Shown: piece by piece, positions 41,701 through 51,699 of the stretch | Position numbering within the stretch: the stretch's first letter is position 1 | How the letters are laid out: each line of letters starts with the position of its first letter | Origin: Lineus longissimus | Lineage: Eukaryota; Nemertea; Pilidiophora; Heteronemertea; Lineidae | Direction of reading: 5' to 3' | Length of the DNA: 64,000 nucleotides | NCBI RefSeq assembly: GCF_910592395.1 | Contig: NC_088310.1 | Span: 2,239,501-2,303,500 of the forward strand | Notes under the pieces: generated by a model | Databases searched by the model: none | The model's input: only the letters and a program-made list of their open reading frames with translations | Told to the model about the DNA's origin: nothing | Position numbers and translations under genes: made by a program

Positions 41701-44700
41701 TTGCATTTTTTTTTTTTTTGCGAAAATTTCAAGAACAATTTCACAATTTTTATTTCTTAGTGGATTTCAAAAGTTTTCTCTGTGTTCATTTGAAAATTAT
41801 TTTTTTTGCGATTTTTGTTTTTTTTCACAAATTCACAAAAATGTTGCAGTTTAACGTAAAATAGGATCCTGTAGTGTGGTTTACACTACAGCCCCAAGTC
41901 TACATTAAGTCGTACAAAAGAACTATCTTGTCTTTTTTCAGTTCTTCTTGTCCAACCGAGCAGTCTACTTGCTACTATGGAATGTTCGTCTTGGTTATGA
42001 GCACGCTGGGCTTGATTTCTGGTGCAGCTCCATTGCTTGCCATGCCCCTAAAGCTCCCATTCTTGTCGTCGGCTCACATGTGGACAAGGTATGGAACCTT
42101 ATCAGATATTCAGCTGTATGTTGTTTGTGATCAATTGAGATCATAACTTCAAAGTCTCAAGTATGTGAAAACAATCACTTCATATTGCCCTTAAAGAATA
42201 CCTTTTTGAATATTTACGGTTTATGATATGTTGTTCATTTCCATTCTGTCAGGTTGAAAAGCCCGAGCTGCCTGAAGAGTCAATGAGAAAACGTTACCCC
42301 CAAATAAAGGGGTTCCATTACGTCAGTTCCGCGACGGGGAGAGGACTGAAGGAACTGGCAGAGAACCTGACGCAGATCACTAAACAAGAGAAATACATGG
42401 GAGAAATGATACCCGAGGCCTGGCTCAATCTGGAGAAGAAAATTCTGAAGTAGGTTTTTAGAGCTCTTCAGAGTTTTGTTGTTGGTGATGATGCGCAATG
42501 CTGCTGTATTTTTGGTGCAAGTTTGGCATAGACTCGGGAGGATAGAATTCAAAATGCTCCTCAAGTGCTTAAAGGTGATTCATAGCATAGCATCAGTTTG
42601 CCTCAATTTCAAGCATGTGGAGAGGCTAAGAGCCGCTCGATCATCGACCGACACCATATTTTTGGTATGTTCTTCAGAAACTTTTGCAAATTGCCAAAGT
42701 AAAGCTGAAAAATTTGGTGATTTACACTCCTGTGATAGCTTCACTGTTGTTATTTTCCAGTGAAAGAAGTAAAGCCAGCCTTCTACCCTGGGATAAAGTT
42801 GCAAGCTTTGCCACCGAAACAGGCATTATAAACTCAGAGGAGATATCGAACGCTGTACAGTTCCTACATGATCTCGGCTCACTGCAGCATTTCACCAATG
42901 ACCGTTTGAAGAGTCGTGTGGTCATTAACCCCCAGTGGATTGTGGATGTCATGGCATGTGTCGTGTCTGTGCATAGTAGCCCTATCAAGGTAAGAATAAT
43001 AAACCATTGTTCAAAGTGCTGCTACATCCTAAAACCCGGCCCTGGTCTCCACAGAAATCAATCTGGAGCTTCAAGGAGCTGCCAGAAAGTGCTCATTCAA
43101 CCAGTGGGGAACCAAGTCCTGAATGAAATACCAGACAGTCAAACTTTTGATGACTTTTATTCATTTGTTTGTTGATATGCGACAGGTGGGAGCAATCGTT
43201 GAAATATCAGGTAGGCAAGTCCGTGTTGTTTCATGTCCCACCCTGAGGCCAGCTGGGGTACCTGAAGGGTAAAAACCTTTACCATGAATATCATCTCTTC
43301 ATCCAGTTTGATAACCTTTGTATGTTTTCTGTAATTCAGGATGCTGGACGAGTAAGTTCTCTTTGTAAGAAATCTGATAATGTTTGTGTGAAAAAGTGTG
43401 TTTGGGCACTAAGATTTGCATATGTAGACACACTCAACTTCCATCACCTCTATTCTGTTTTATTCCCATTTGTTAAGAAGCACTACAACCTCTCACACTT
43501 ATTCTTTGTTTCATCTCTAATGACTGTAAAGTAAACTTTGATTATTGATAATCTCCCCTTATGAAAGGGCCAGCCAGATTTGGCTTATGAGACACTCTTC
43601 ACTTCTTAATTCCTGTCTCAGTAGAGTCAAGTGCCTGAAGACAAGGCAGTTTGTACCATCCAACCAGCTTCATCAGAACAAACTTCTCAATGGCTTCGTC
43701 CTAGGTTTGGTCTGCTGAAGATGTGCACAGGCCCTCACACCATCTTTTCTTTTCCAGCAAGGATTGTTCTACAAGAAAGACATGTCCATCATTTGGAAGG
43801 ACTACCCAGTGGACTTGCATCCCTGGCTCCTCAACCTGACTGAGGAGTTCGATCTCACTTTCCCCTTGACTGACAAGGACGCAAATCTTGTGCCATGTTT
43901 ATTGCCAGAGAAAGAACCAAAGGTAAGTACCTTGAGCCCGAGCAGACGTCAATGAGAGGTAAAGACCCAGGAGGGCCATAATGCCTTGGATGAAGATGAT
44001 TTCACTTCACTAATCAATACTCCGGCATAATTCATTCATCCTGGTGTATTTACAGTACGTGTGGCCAGACGTCACAGAGAAGGTTGGTCGGCGAGAAACG
44101 AAGATGTTCTACAAGTTTGAATACCTACCTGTGGGATTGTTCAACAGGGCTCAGGTAAGTTGGCACGACACTGTCAGTTACTTGAAGACTATTTTCATTA
44201 ATTTGTAAAAGTTTTCTTCATCGTTTGGAGCTCTGAAGCTACTGGTTGGATTTCTCCAGTTTTTGAAGGATTTCATTTATCTGATTTGAATTTTCCATTC
44301 TGGAAGGTCTATTTCTGAACTAACCTGTATGAAATAATTCCAGAGCGAGAAAATTTCGATTGATTGTAAAATCTAATTGCGTTCCAACTTTGCTTGTTTG
44401 CTTTAGGTTCGATTATACCAGTTTAGCGACCAGTCAGTTATCTGGAGGAAGGGCTCACTCCTCAGGAAGAACAACCACCTGGCCCTAGTGGCCCAGACCA
44501 GCGATTCAGAGCTCAAGGTCAAAGTCCAGGGCCCAAGGCCTGAAAACATCCTCTTCCTGATCCACGAAGTCTTCGAGAGTCTTATTGCCGAGTCGTTCCA
44601 TGGCGTACAGTACGACTACTTTGTGCCGTGTACAGATTGTATCATGGAGGGGTCACTCGACCCATGCATGTTTTCTGCATCTAAGATTCGTCGAGCGATG

Positions 44701-47700
44701 GAATTCAAGGCACCATTTCTACAGTGTGATAAGTACTTTCACATGCTCACCATGACAGAACTGCTTGGTAAGTTTTCATGAAGTAGCGTCACATTTTTGG
44801 TTTAGAATATTTTAGAAGTGGCTGCATGCACTTGAGCCTTGATGTTAGAATGGTTGGAAGCATTTCTGAGATAGTAAATTGTGATTGAATTGTAGGCCTA
44901 CATTTTACTCCTGTGTCTGCTCCTGGGGAGTACAAACTAGTAACCCTAGAGGAAGTTGCTCCCTGTTTGATCAAAACATGTCATCTTGATTTCTACAGCC
45001 ATGAAGCCACCCGAGAGTGGTTCAGACTATGACGCCCACCTCGAGAAGACCGCCCATGACCTAAGGAATCTGAAGCAGACCATGTCCAAGCAGATCGTGA
45101 TCTACTACTGCACGGCAAATAGTCCTCGTTCTGGGCAGGATTGGCCTGGTGATGTTGCCCACCCACGGCAAATTAGAGACGATCTTTCTGCAGCTGGATT
45201 CAAACTGTAAGTTCTGTTTTGCAATGAAAATATCTTTTCCTTAGTAAAGTTTGCATCTACGGCTCACAGAATGAAGCGAATCCATATTGGCGTGTTCCAA
45301 ACCAAACTCATCATATCGGTCTGAACCTCTGTTTCTGACCTTTTCAGGTGGGTCCCAGACAATCCAACCCAGCTGATGCTGGATCAGTTCACCATCACTC
45401 TGAAGCATGCACAGCTAATCATCGTGTGTATGTCCAATGAGTTTGAAGCAGACAAGAAGTGTGTTGACCTGCTCCACTACATTAAAGAGATTCTAAAGAA
45501 GAAGATACTGGTGGTGTGCGTTGGGGCGAACTACGCCTGGCAGAAAACGAGCTTGGGCTTGTACACGGCGTCTGAGGTGAGATGTTTGGATCTTCAGACA
45601 TATGATAGGATTGGCAATGCATCTGAGGCAAATCATCCTTTGCCCAAGTTTCAAGAGCTCAAATAGAATCATGGTAAATTTTATGAAATAACAGCCTCCT
45701 ATGACTCCTTTAGAACAGGCTTTGGTTCAGTCTAATGGTGTTGAGGTTGTCGATTACAGGTGTATGTGAACATGACCAAGGGTAAACCTTACAAGGAGAA
45801 GGTTGAAGAGCTCAAGGAGGCCATCATGAGAAAACTGGGGAATGTTAAGGTAAGGCCACAGCAATTTAATGTTTAGTATAACAGATAAGTTTGGGCAGTT
45901 CGTGGAAAGAAATACTGCAATCTAAAGGTAGATTATAATGACTCATTTTGAGACTAAGCTTTGGTGTCCTGTGAGAGATGAGTAGGCGGTTTCCAAATCT
46001 CATAACATTGTTGATTGATTAACTAATTCAGTATAAATTGTCCTTTCAGAAAGCAGAGTCGTTTGACTGCTTCCTGAGTTACTGTTGGGGTAACTCGCAC
46101 CATGCTGTCAAATTGGGCCATGGGCCTGAAGCCCTCGGCTGGGGGGACCCAAGGGAAGTCAAGGACTACCTGGAGAAAAATGGTGTCCACTGCTGGATGG
46201 ACATTGAAAGAACTGGAGTGGTAGGTTGTTTGAGTGAAATTTTCATCCACTTTAGCCCCAAGGAAGGTACTAGACTTTGCTGTTGTGAGCAGGCAAGTGC
46301 ACAAACCCAGAAAAGCATTACGCACCAACCTCGACCAGGTTGGACTTGGACCACGTGGGGCAACGTGCTCTTGAAAAGGCCAGTTCATCCAGGCTATCGC
46401 AAAGAACTGATTATGGCTGCATTAAAGCTCGTATTCAGAGTCTTATTTTATCAGTGCATACATATATACTTACATCTGTTGAGAATCTATTGTGATGATT
46501 TTTCAGGGCGGCCTTTTCGAAGACATTGGTGAAGGCTTACGCCATTCCAAGGTGATGGTGGCTTGCATTTCAGAAGAGGTAAGATAATCAAAACTCTTTA
46601 AAGGGTCTCTTATATTCAGACAAAAACTAGCATGATTTCGAAAGTGACTTTGCCACATCAGGGTTTAAATAGTGAAATGATTAGCACCACACTATCAAAA
46701 AGTGCCAACCAGCAAATAATCAGGTAAATAGGTTTGTAAACTACAAATCACGTGGGCAAATCGTCTGCCTTTGGTAGCTAATGTCATTACCATGCTACGC
46801 TATTCTGTTTTCAGTATGTGAAGTCGAGGAACTGCTTAATGGAGTTCCAGTTTGCCAAGGTCACTCTGAGGCTTCCGATCGTGGTAGCTGTGTTTGGATC
46901 AGGAACAAAGTGGGAAACGTCTGAGGTATGCTTTATGTTTAAAAGGTTTTATAGAGATAGTTACTTGACCGTTGTAGTTCACTTTGTCCTTGACACAATG
47001 GAGGCAGGAGTGAAGCGTAGTGACGTCAACCAAGATGGTGCTCTGAGCTCCGCCCTTTGATGTTGACATTCCGTAAATGGGTCCTGGGAGAATATCAATG
47101 ACATTTGACAACTATTTTGATGAACAAAACTCTCTTTCTCAGCTTGGTATGCTCAGCCTCGGCCACGATCGCGTTGACTTCCAACATGAGAATCCCACCG
47201 GGCACCAACGTCTGCTCGCGATGGTCAAAGAGAAACTGCCAAAAGATGCTGGAAACGGGGAACAAACCATCGATGACGTCGAGAATCAGCAGATTTCTTA
47301 TCATGTAAGTCGAGATGGTGAATATTGAAATTAAAATGTTCTCTTTTTCGAGGAGATTTTTCCATTTGTTGACGCTTTCATTATTGCAGTGATGTGCAAA
47401 TCCTGTACAACAATTACCATAATACAATTTTCTTTTGCATCTAAGCTGTATAAAAAATTCATTTGAAGGATAGAAGACACGATCAGTAGCTTTAAATAAA
47501 TGAGTAAAAATTATCGTAAACTAAGGCGTGGAGGAGTAAAAACAATTCACCTGACGAAATATTGATCAAATTTCCTTTTCAGGAACTACTTGAACTTGGG
47601 CAAAGGAAGTTTTTACGCCAGGTAACGCTGTATGCGGATTCCATGGACACGTCTTTCTTCCCAAGACTAACTCTGGTGGATATTCTTCCAATTGATCAGA

Positions 47701-49217
47701 CTCCCCCTGCAGAGACTGATCAACAGCCTGCCTCCAGTGGGGATGAAAACCAAGAGAAGGAAGTTCCAGTAGACGAGAAAGTGAGTAATTTCAATTAGAC
47801 TTTCATTTTGTGCCATATATTTATTTTCACACTTATCTGGAAATGCAAGAAAGGCATGTACTCAGCAAGAGTAAGAGTTAATATCGGTTTTTTTCTCGTT
47901 TCCTAGACTCAAGAAGAAGTCTTCAAAGACCCATCCACCGGCGCATATCGTCTCTGCTTTAAACTCCTGTGCGAGAATGAAGATGGCTGGCACGTCGTGG
48001 AGCCCAGTATCCCTTGCACGTTGACCTCAAAACTAGAGCAGGACAAGTTCCTGTTGAGTATCGCGCCATATCTGATCCGAATCCTGGCGGTGCTCAAACA
48101 CAGCACCCTCAACTTGAACATGATATTGACGTCGGAAGGAGACGAACTTGTGCAGAACTTACAGGAGGTGAGAACTGGTTCCAATTAGGAAAACTGTGAG
48201 CCTAATCTTTAAAGTCATAAAGGGAGTCTAAGTCGGAGCTAGTGGGTCCTCTCAGCGGATACCCGTTATTTCGGCCTATGACTATTTTGGGGCATTATAA
48301 AGTTGCTTCGCTCTCTATTTCAGAAAATCGCAACAGAAAGTTCTGATTTCCGTGAACAGTACATGATACTCCGGAAGGCTGTTATAGCACAAGATGAAGA
48401 GGAGGTTATGGGCAATATGAACAGGTAAATACATGTACTCTTGCCCATTTTTGCTTTTCTGTACTAAAGTTGTGGGCTAGCAATAGCATGAAAATGAAGG
48501 GTCATGGCTGTGGTTGGCAATAGCCTCAAATGAAGGGTCGTGGATTTAGGATTTTACTGTTTGGGTTCTTTTCCTACTAAGCTGTATAAAGTGAAATGTC
48601 TTGCAGTCAACTACTGGAGTGTTATTTGCAGGTGTGGATTGCCAAGTCGGAAAGTGATTTGGTTGTGCAAAGAACACCAGGAGGCCAACCGTGTGGTTGT
48701 CCTAGATAAAGATGATGCTGGTGTCGGCTTGCCGGATACGGAGGATGATGCTATACTGGTTGAGCAGCTGCAGCAGCATCATGAAGTCCTCATCAAAGAT
48801 ATAGGTAAGGGTTTAGACAAAATTGAACGAAAATTGGCGGAGGGGGGTACCGGGACAAAAAGGGAGGGGTTCTGGGGGTTCGTATCCTCGATTAATGGGC
48901 ATCCTGGGGTGATAAGGTGCTTAGCTCGCTGCCTGCTGATTTCTGTCATCTCATCCTTGGGAATGGACTGAAATTTCATATCAGACCCAACAAGATTTCA
49001 ATGTTGTCTAGAATATATCCCAGCCATTCCAATGCTGAAAATATGTCTGGGTCTAGCACAACCAATCATTGTTGATATTTTCCCTATTTTAATTTTTGCA
49101 GATGCAGCACGTCAGGATGCCATGGGACAGAACAGAGGAAAACTGGTCGAGTCAGTCCTTGCTGCAAATATTGGAGTAAACAATGCAGCTACTAGTCAAA
49201 TCTGTACAATTTCTTAA
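27260..49217 (+). CDS. multi-domain ROCO GTPase with tandem Roc-COR modules and two TIR domains
   Basis: I could join 53 exons in frame with GT-AG introns from ATG 27260 to TAA 49215-49217, about 2,923 residues (2,863 if only one of the duplicated exons 25/26 is used). The exons are listed under the domain blocks that follow. The order is: disordered basic N-terminus; Cys-type LRR; Roc-like domain without nucleotide motifs; COR; SPRY- and MBT-like segments; duplicated exon pair; LRR with EF-hand-like insert; intact Roc; COR; TIR-like; TIR; C-terminal tail. Roc-COR proteins such as LRRK2 and MFHAS1 are GTP-regulated dimers. TIR domains act in innate immunity and NAD+ breakdown. The combination suggests GTP-gated immune or cell-death signalling (inference). 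No transmembrane or kinase domain is seen. Two adjacent fused gene models cannot be wholly excluded. Confidence 0.85.
28725..28907. mobile_element. complete MITE with TACAGT ends (Tc1/mariner-like)
   Basis: The element runs from TACAGTATAACC to GGTTCCACTGTA. The ends are inverted repeats matching at 10 of 12 positions, each bounded by TA. Inside are 'ctctctattaaggacacc' and its complement 'tccttaatagagaggt' several times. CAGT ends with TA duplication are the pattern of Tc1/mariner elements. At 183 bases with no coding capacity, it is a non-autonomous copy. Confidence 0.7.
30021..34287 (+). other. ROCO-TIR gene exons 7-17: degenerate Roc plus first COR
   Basis: The exons are 30021-30211, 30348-30467, 30830-30969, 31148-31268, 31510-31737, 32080-32283, 32488-32592, 32821-33028, 33402-33553, 33742-33802 and 34172-34287 (residues 308-856). 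Exons 7-10 resemble Roc: FISERALFIIPYN lines up with FLSNRAVYLLLWN of the second Roc. The P-loop position reads IIRDDGVKMSVTE, the DxxG position reads WKHTNG, and no THxD/NKxD is found, so GTP binding is unlikely. Exons 11-17 are a clear COR: VTDLQWFGKVLNVIL matches INPQWIVDVMACVV, and PPAVVWRRGILIQEGGVDCL matches the COR C-lobe. Some degenerate Roc domains act as scaffolds, which may apply here. Confidence 0.7.
34593..37324 (+). other. ROCO-TIR gene exons 18-24: SPRY-like and MBT-like segments
   Basis: The exons are 34593-34783, 34975-35134, 35223-35378, 35545-35689, 35957-36115, 36871-36959 and 37234-37324 (residues 857-1186). Exons 18-20 have the rhythm of a SPRY/B30.2 fold (FSHFDVIL...GIGIR, KGDTIRIALMEG, LAVLNNGILLFD). 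Exons 21-23 include GVFPATI, LRPVGYTETC and FKWREYLSMENTDPLPASFL, which resemble parts of MBT repeats (ICVATI, HPVGWCE, FxWxxYL..PAPxxxF). Both assignments are by eye and weak; a profile search is needed to decide. Confidence 0.4.
37629..38046 (+). other. ROCO-TIR gene exons 25 and 26: tandem duplicate exons, 58-bp spacing
   Basis: Exon 25 (37629-37808) and exon 26 (37867-38046) are each exactly 180 bases, both with phase-1 boundaries. Their products align without gaps, with 35 of 60 residues identical by my count (shared IPM.SLLPDL, DDIL.P.R and LKFH). The intron between is 58 bases, the shortest of the gene. Either exon alone or both keep the frame, so mutually exclusive splicing is plausible. 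Confidence 0.85.
38065..38135. mobile_element. MITE fragment in ROCO-TIR intron 26
   Basis: It starts TACAGTTGAACCTTACTAGA and contains CTCTCTATTAAGGACAC, as in the copy at 28725. The right end is lost. Confidence 0.55.
38218..39004 (+). other. ROCO-TIR gene exons 27-29: unassigned helical region
   Basis: The exons are 38218-38333, 38617-38679 and 38861-39004 (residues 1307-1414). Mostly predicted helical by eye (RRILYMAICTFSMLHKDVL). No family is recognised. Confidence 0.6.
39439..41045 (+). other. ROCO-TIR gene exons 30-33: leucine-rich repeats with an EF-hand-like insert
   Basis: The exons are 39439-40164 (242 codons, the largest), 40271-40397, 40619-40825 and 41007-41045 (residues 1415-1780). 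Exon 30 contains about seven 23-residue repeats of the type LTDVDLSHNKLTSLPANI. Exon 31 breaks the array with FSSFDKGHKGNLDYDDIQVM, an EF-hand-like loop with Asp1, Gly6, Leu8 and Asp12 but poor ligands at positions 3 and 5. Exon 32 resumes LRRs (LTKLEHLLMSYQGLSSVP). LRRs just before Roc are standard for the ROCO family. Confidence 0.85.
41130..44767 (+). other. ROCO-TIR gene exons 34-41: intact Roc GTPase and second COR
   Basis: The exons are 41130-41295, 41505-41679, 41942-42088, 42253-42449, 42761-42989, 43758-43922, 44056-44154 and 44407-44767 (residues 1781-2293). Roc has P-loop GLGGAGKTS (about 1828-1836, split by intron 34), switch II WDFAGQ (1881-1886), and SHVDK at the base-specificity site (1939-1943). 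COR has LLPWDKVA, VQFLHDLGSLQHF, VVINPQWIVDVMACVV, LVPCLLP, and the C-lobe VIWRKGSLLR. All key residues of a working Roc-COR GTPase are present. A 12-base microexon at 43340-43351 (DAGR) could be included. Confidence 0.92.
44999..47304 (+). other. ROCO-TIR gene exons 42-48: TIR-like domain followed by intact TIR domain
   Basis: The exons are 44999-45206, 45348-45576, 45760-45849, 46050-46220, 46507-46578, 46815-46925 and 47143-47304 (residues 2294-2641). Exons 42-44 encode a TIR-like fold (QIVIYYCTANS, LSAAGFKLWVPDN, AQLIIVCMSNEFEADKKCVD). Exons 45-48 encode a canonical invertebrate TIR (SFDCFLSYCWGN, EKNGVHCWMDIERTGVGGLF, VACISEEYVKSRNCLMEF). The glutamate of CLME (codon 46842-46844, residue 2560) aligns with the NADase glutamate of SARM1-type TIRs. 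In the first domain the same position is Leu (45469-45471). So the first is probably a pseudoenzyme and the second possibly active. Confidence 0.88.
47583..49217 (+). other. ROCO-TIR gene exons 49-53: C-terminal tail
   Basis: The exons are 47583-47780, 47907-48167, 48324-48424, 48632-48804 and 49102-49217 (residues 2642-2923). An acidic linker (ETDQQPASSGDENQEKEVP) is followed by a globular stretch with LCENEDGWHVVEPSIPCTL and IAPYLIRILAVLKHSTLNL. Next comes a short Cys/His motif, CGLPSRKVIWLCKEHQEA, that could bind zinc. I do not recognise a named domain. Confidence 0.75.
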
Positions 49218-50680
49218 GTCAGAAAAATTATGCTTGTGTTCTATGTTTGTGGTCTGACCTCATGCCCAACAACTTAAGCATGTATGTAATTGAGTGCATT
49301 TGCTGAGGGCAATGCAGATGTTTCACCTGATGTTCTGCAGTTGGCTGAATCAGGCTGGAATAGCTGGATGAGACATGTTGTGTGTGTTCAATACAATTTC
49401 TGTTTGTTGTTACATTGTACCGAAGTCCTTATTGACGAAATACTGATGATATCTTGTATATTTTCTAATGATTGTGATATGAGTTACTTTAATCTGTGAT
49501 CTCTGAGCTGACATAAGCTCCTGGCACATTTTCGGTTACTGTAGAACTTTGCTATTGGGACAATGAGACATGTCCTTAATAGAGAGGTGTTCTGATTACA
49601 ACCAAACCAAGGTTGAGAATTTTAGGATACAGCATGTGTAACTTGCTCTCTCATCATAGTAGATTGAGAAATGGGCGCTGGTTTGATAAAGTAACAGAAG
49701 CTGTAATTTTTTATGAATAATTTGATCATGTGTATGTGTCGTCTTTGTCAAAATAAATTGTTAGTAACGCACAATTTGAGCTACATGTACACCACTTCAT
49801 TCAAGCACTGTGATAGACAAACATTAGTAAATCAGGCTTTTGGGTCCAAAAATAATGAAATAAAACTTGGCTTATGGCTTACTCTGTGTGAAGATGTGAG
49901 TCACTGACTAGGCAGTTGTTATCAGTACGAGTTGGGGTACAATTTACATGTACATGTAATTGTTTTGTAGTATACAATACACATCCTTTGATGTAGGTCT
50001 TCTTGAGCAACGTGAAAAGGCTTTTTGCCTCTAAGGGAAAGAAATGTTGTGATTACTCAGGTAAAAAACCTTACATATCATGATATTGTCAAATCTTCCA
50101 ATATTGTTGATGGAGATAATGATGTCCTAGTTGATTTGATCTGGATAAACTTTGCTGTTCATGCCGTCCATTTTAAATCTTGTTTTATTTTGTACACGTA
50201 TTTCTGTATCTATTCTGCATATCATGACAGCTATCTGTAACATGTCTAAGATTGTCACTCTAAATAGAATGGCACTGTAGGAATTCAAACTATTTCATAA
50301 ATCTTACTATGCTCATTTTGTCGATTTCTCCAGAATCTTTAATGCAACACAGTTACATTCACTTGTATATTTACCTGCTTGTTTAACCCTTTCCCTGCAC
50401 AGCTACATATAAATAAACTAAACTGAGCCAAAGTGAAATGCAAAGAAACCATGAAATGAAATGGACAACTATATTATTTGACCTTATATGATTCATGACA
50501 AAATGTGATCAATTGATCGACTGCACAGCATAAAATGAGATATTTACAATAAATCCTATTTAAAAAACATGACAATTTTCATCTAAGGGAGCAGGCATTA
50601 AGCGGCCAATCTGGTCTTGTTCTGCTCCCGACCACAATCAATATCATGTATTTCATTAATGCACCTTGTAAATTTTGTTG
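49218..50680 (+). other. probable 3' untranslated region of the ROCO-TIR gene and intergenic DNA
   Basis: The first clear AATAAA is at 49752-49757. A MITE fragment lies at 49537-49603. No coding exon is supported. Confidence 0.4.
49537..49603. mobile_element. MITE fragment
   Basis: TACTGTAGAACTTTGCTATT begins the fragment and TGTCCTTAATAGAGAGGTGT follows, as in the family copies at 28725 and 2560. Confidence 0.5.
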
Positions 50681-50684
50681 GTCG

Positions 50685-50728
50685 AATAAATATTCATATT
50701 CATATTCATATTCATATTCATATTCATC
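50685..50728. repeat. TATTCA hexanucleotide microsatellite
   Basis: About seven uninterrupted TATTCA units. Confidence 0.85.
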
Positions 50729-50809
50729 CTTCCTTGCAAGCAGCTTAACGGTGAGAACCCAGCTTCTTCAGAAGCCCCACACCACTGTTGGAGTCATTAC
50801 ATTGTTACA

Positions 50810-51290
50810 GTGAAAGAGACAAGATAGTCACAACCAGTCTGAATCGGGTCTGGCTGTCTCGCCATCTTGTCATCACAGTGAGAGAGATGAGACAGTTACA
50901 ATCCTGACTGTCTCGCACTCTTCAAGGCACAGAGAGAGATGAGACAGTCACAACCAAACCGAATCGCGCCTGGCTGTCCCATCACTTTGTCAACACAGTG
51001 AGAGAGATGAGACAGTTACAATCCTGACTGTCTCGCACTCTTCAAGGCACAGAGAGAGATGAGACAGTCACAACCAAACCGAATCGCGCCTGGCTGTCCC
51101 ATCACTTTGTCAACACAGTGAGAGAGATGAGACAGTCACAACCAGACCAAATCGAGCCTGGCTGACCCACCAAGTTGCAGACATAGTGTGGGAGAGATGA
51201 AGTGGTCACAACCAGATCAAATCATCCCTAGCAGGGGCACCGTCTTGCTATGGTGAGATTAATGAGGTGGTCACAACCAGAACAGGTCGG
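50810..51290. repeat. second array of the GAGAGATGAGACAGTCACA family, with exact 120-bp duplication
   Basis: Bases 50881-51000 are identical to 51001-51120. Each 120-base unit is a dimer of two diverged halves, both beginning AGAGAGATGAGACAGT. Flanking copies are more diverged. The half-unit AGACAGTCACAACCA..CCGAATCG..CCTGGCTG matches the array at 22840-23280. Confidence 0.93.
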
Positions 51291-51699
51291 GTCTGCCTAC
51301 TGACAAGCTATAGGCCTACTAGATTAAAAACTCCCTAGTCAGGGCGTCACAAGTGATGGTGGGCTGTCCTCCAACAAGGACAAGCTGTCAGAGCGTCCGA
51401 AGAGACCGTAGGTTTTTATCTGACAAGGACAAATGGACTCTGTTTTCAGGGCAGGACTATGCCATCGGTTGTGAAAGACTGGGCTTTATACCTTCAGCAG
51501 TCAAAGGCTGCGAGACAGGGCACCAAGCTGTGAAAGACAGGGGATATTCCTCCTGCTACACCAGCCGCTTGTTGTGAAAGACAAGAGACTATTCCAGCGG
51601 TTGTGAAAGGCCGGGGTTTATTAGTGTACAATTGTATTCGGCCCCTGTCGACGTTCACAACTTATTCCCTTGTCACTCACAACCCGTGGCTGGTAGCCC

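Noticed and set aside
46023-46388. 121-residue minus-strand frame
   Set aside because: It is the reverse-strand shadow of the TIR exon at 46050-46220 and its following intron.
48806-48971. Extension of ROCO exon 52 past 48804
   Set aside because: A good donor (GTAAGG) follows 48804 and the next exon joins in frame; the extension is a Gly-rich read-through into the intron.
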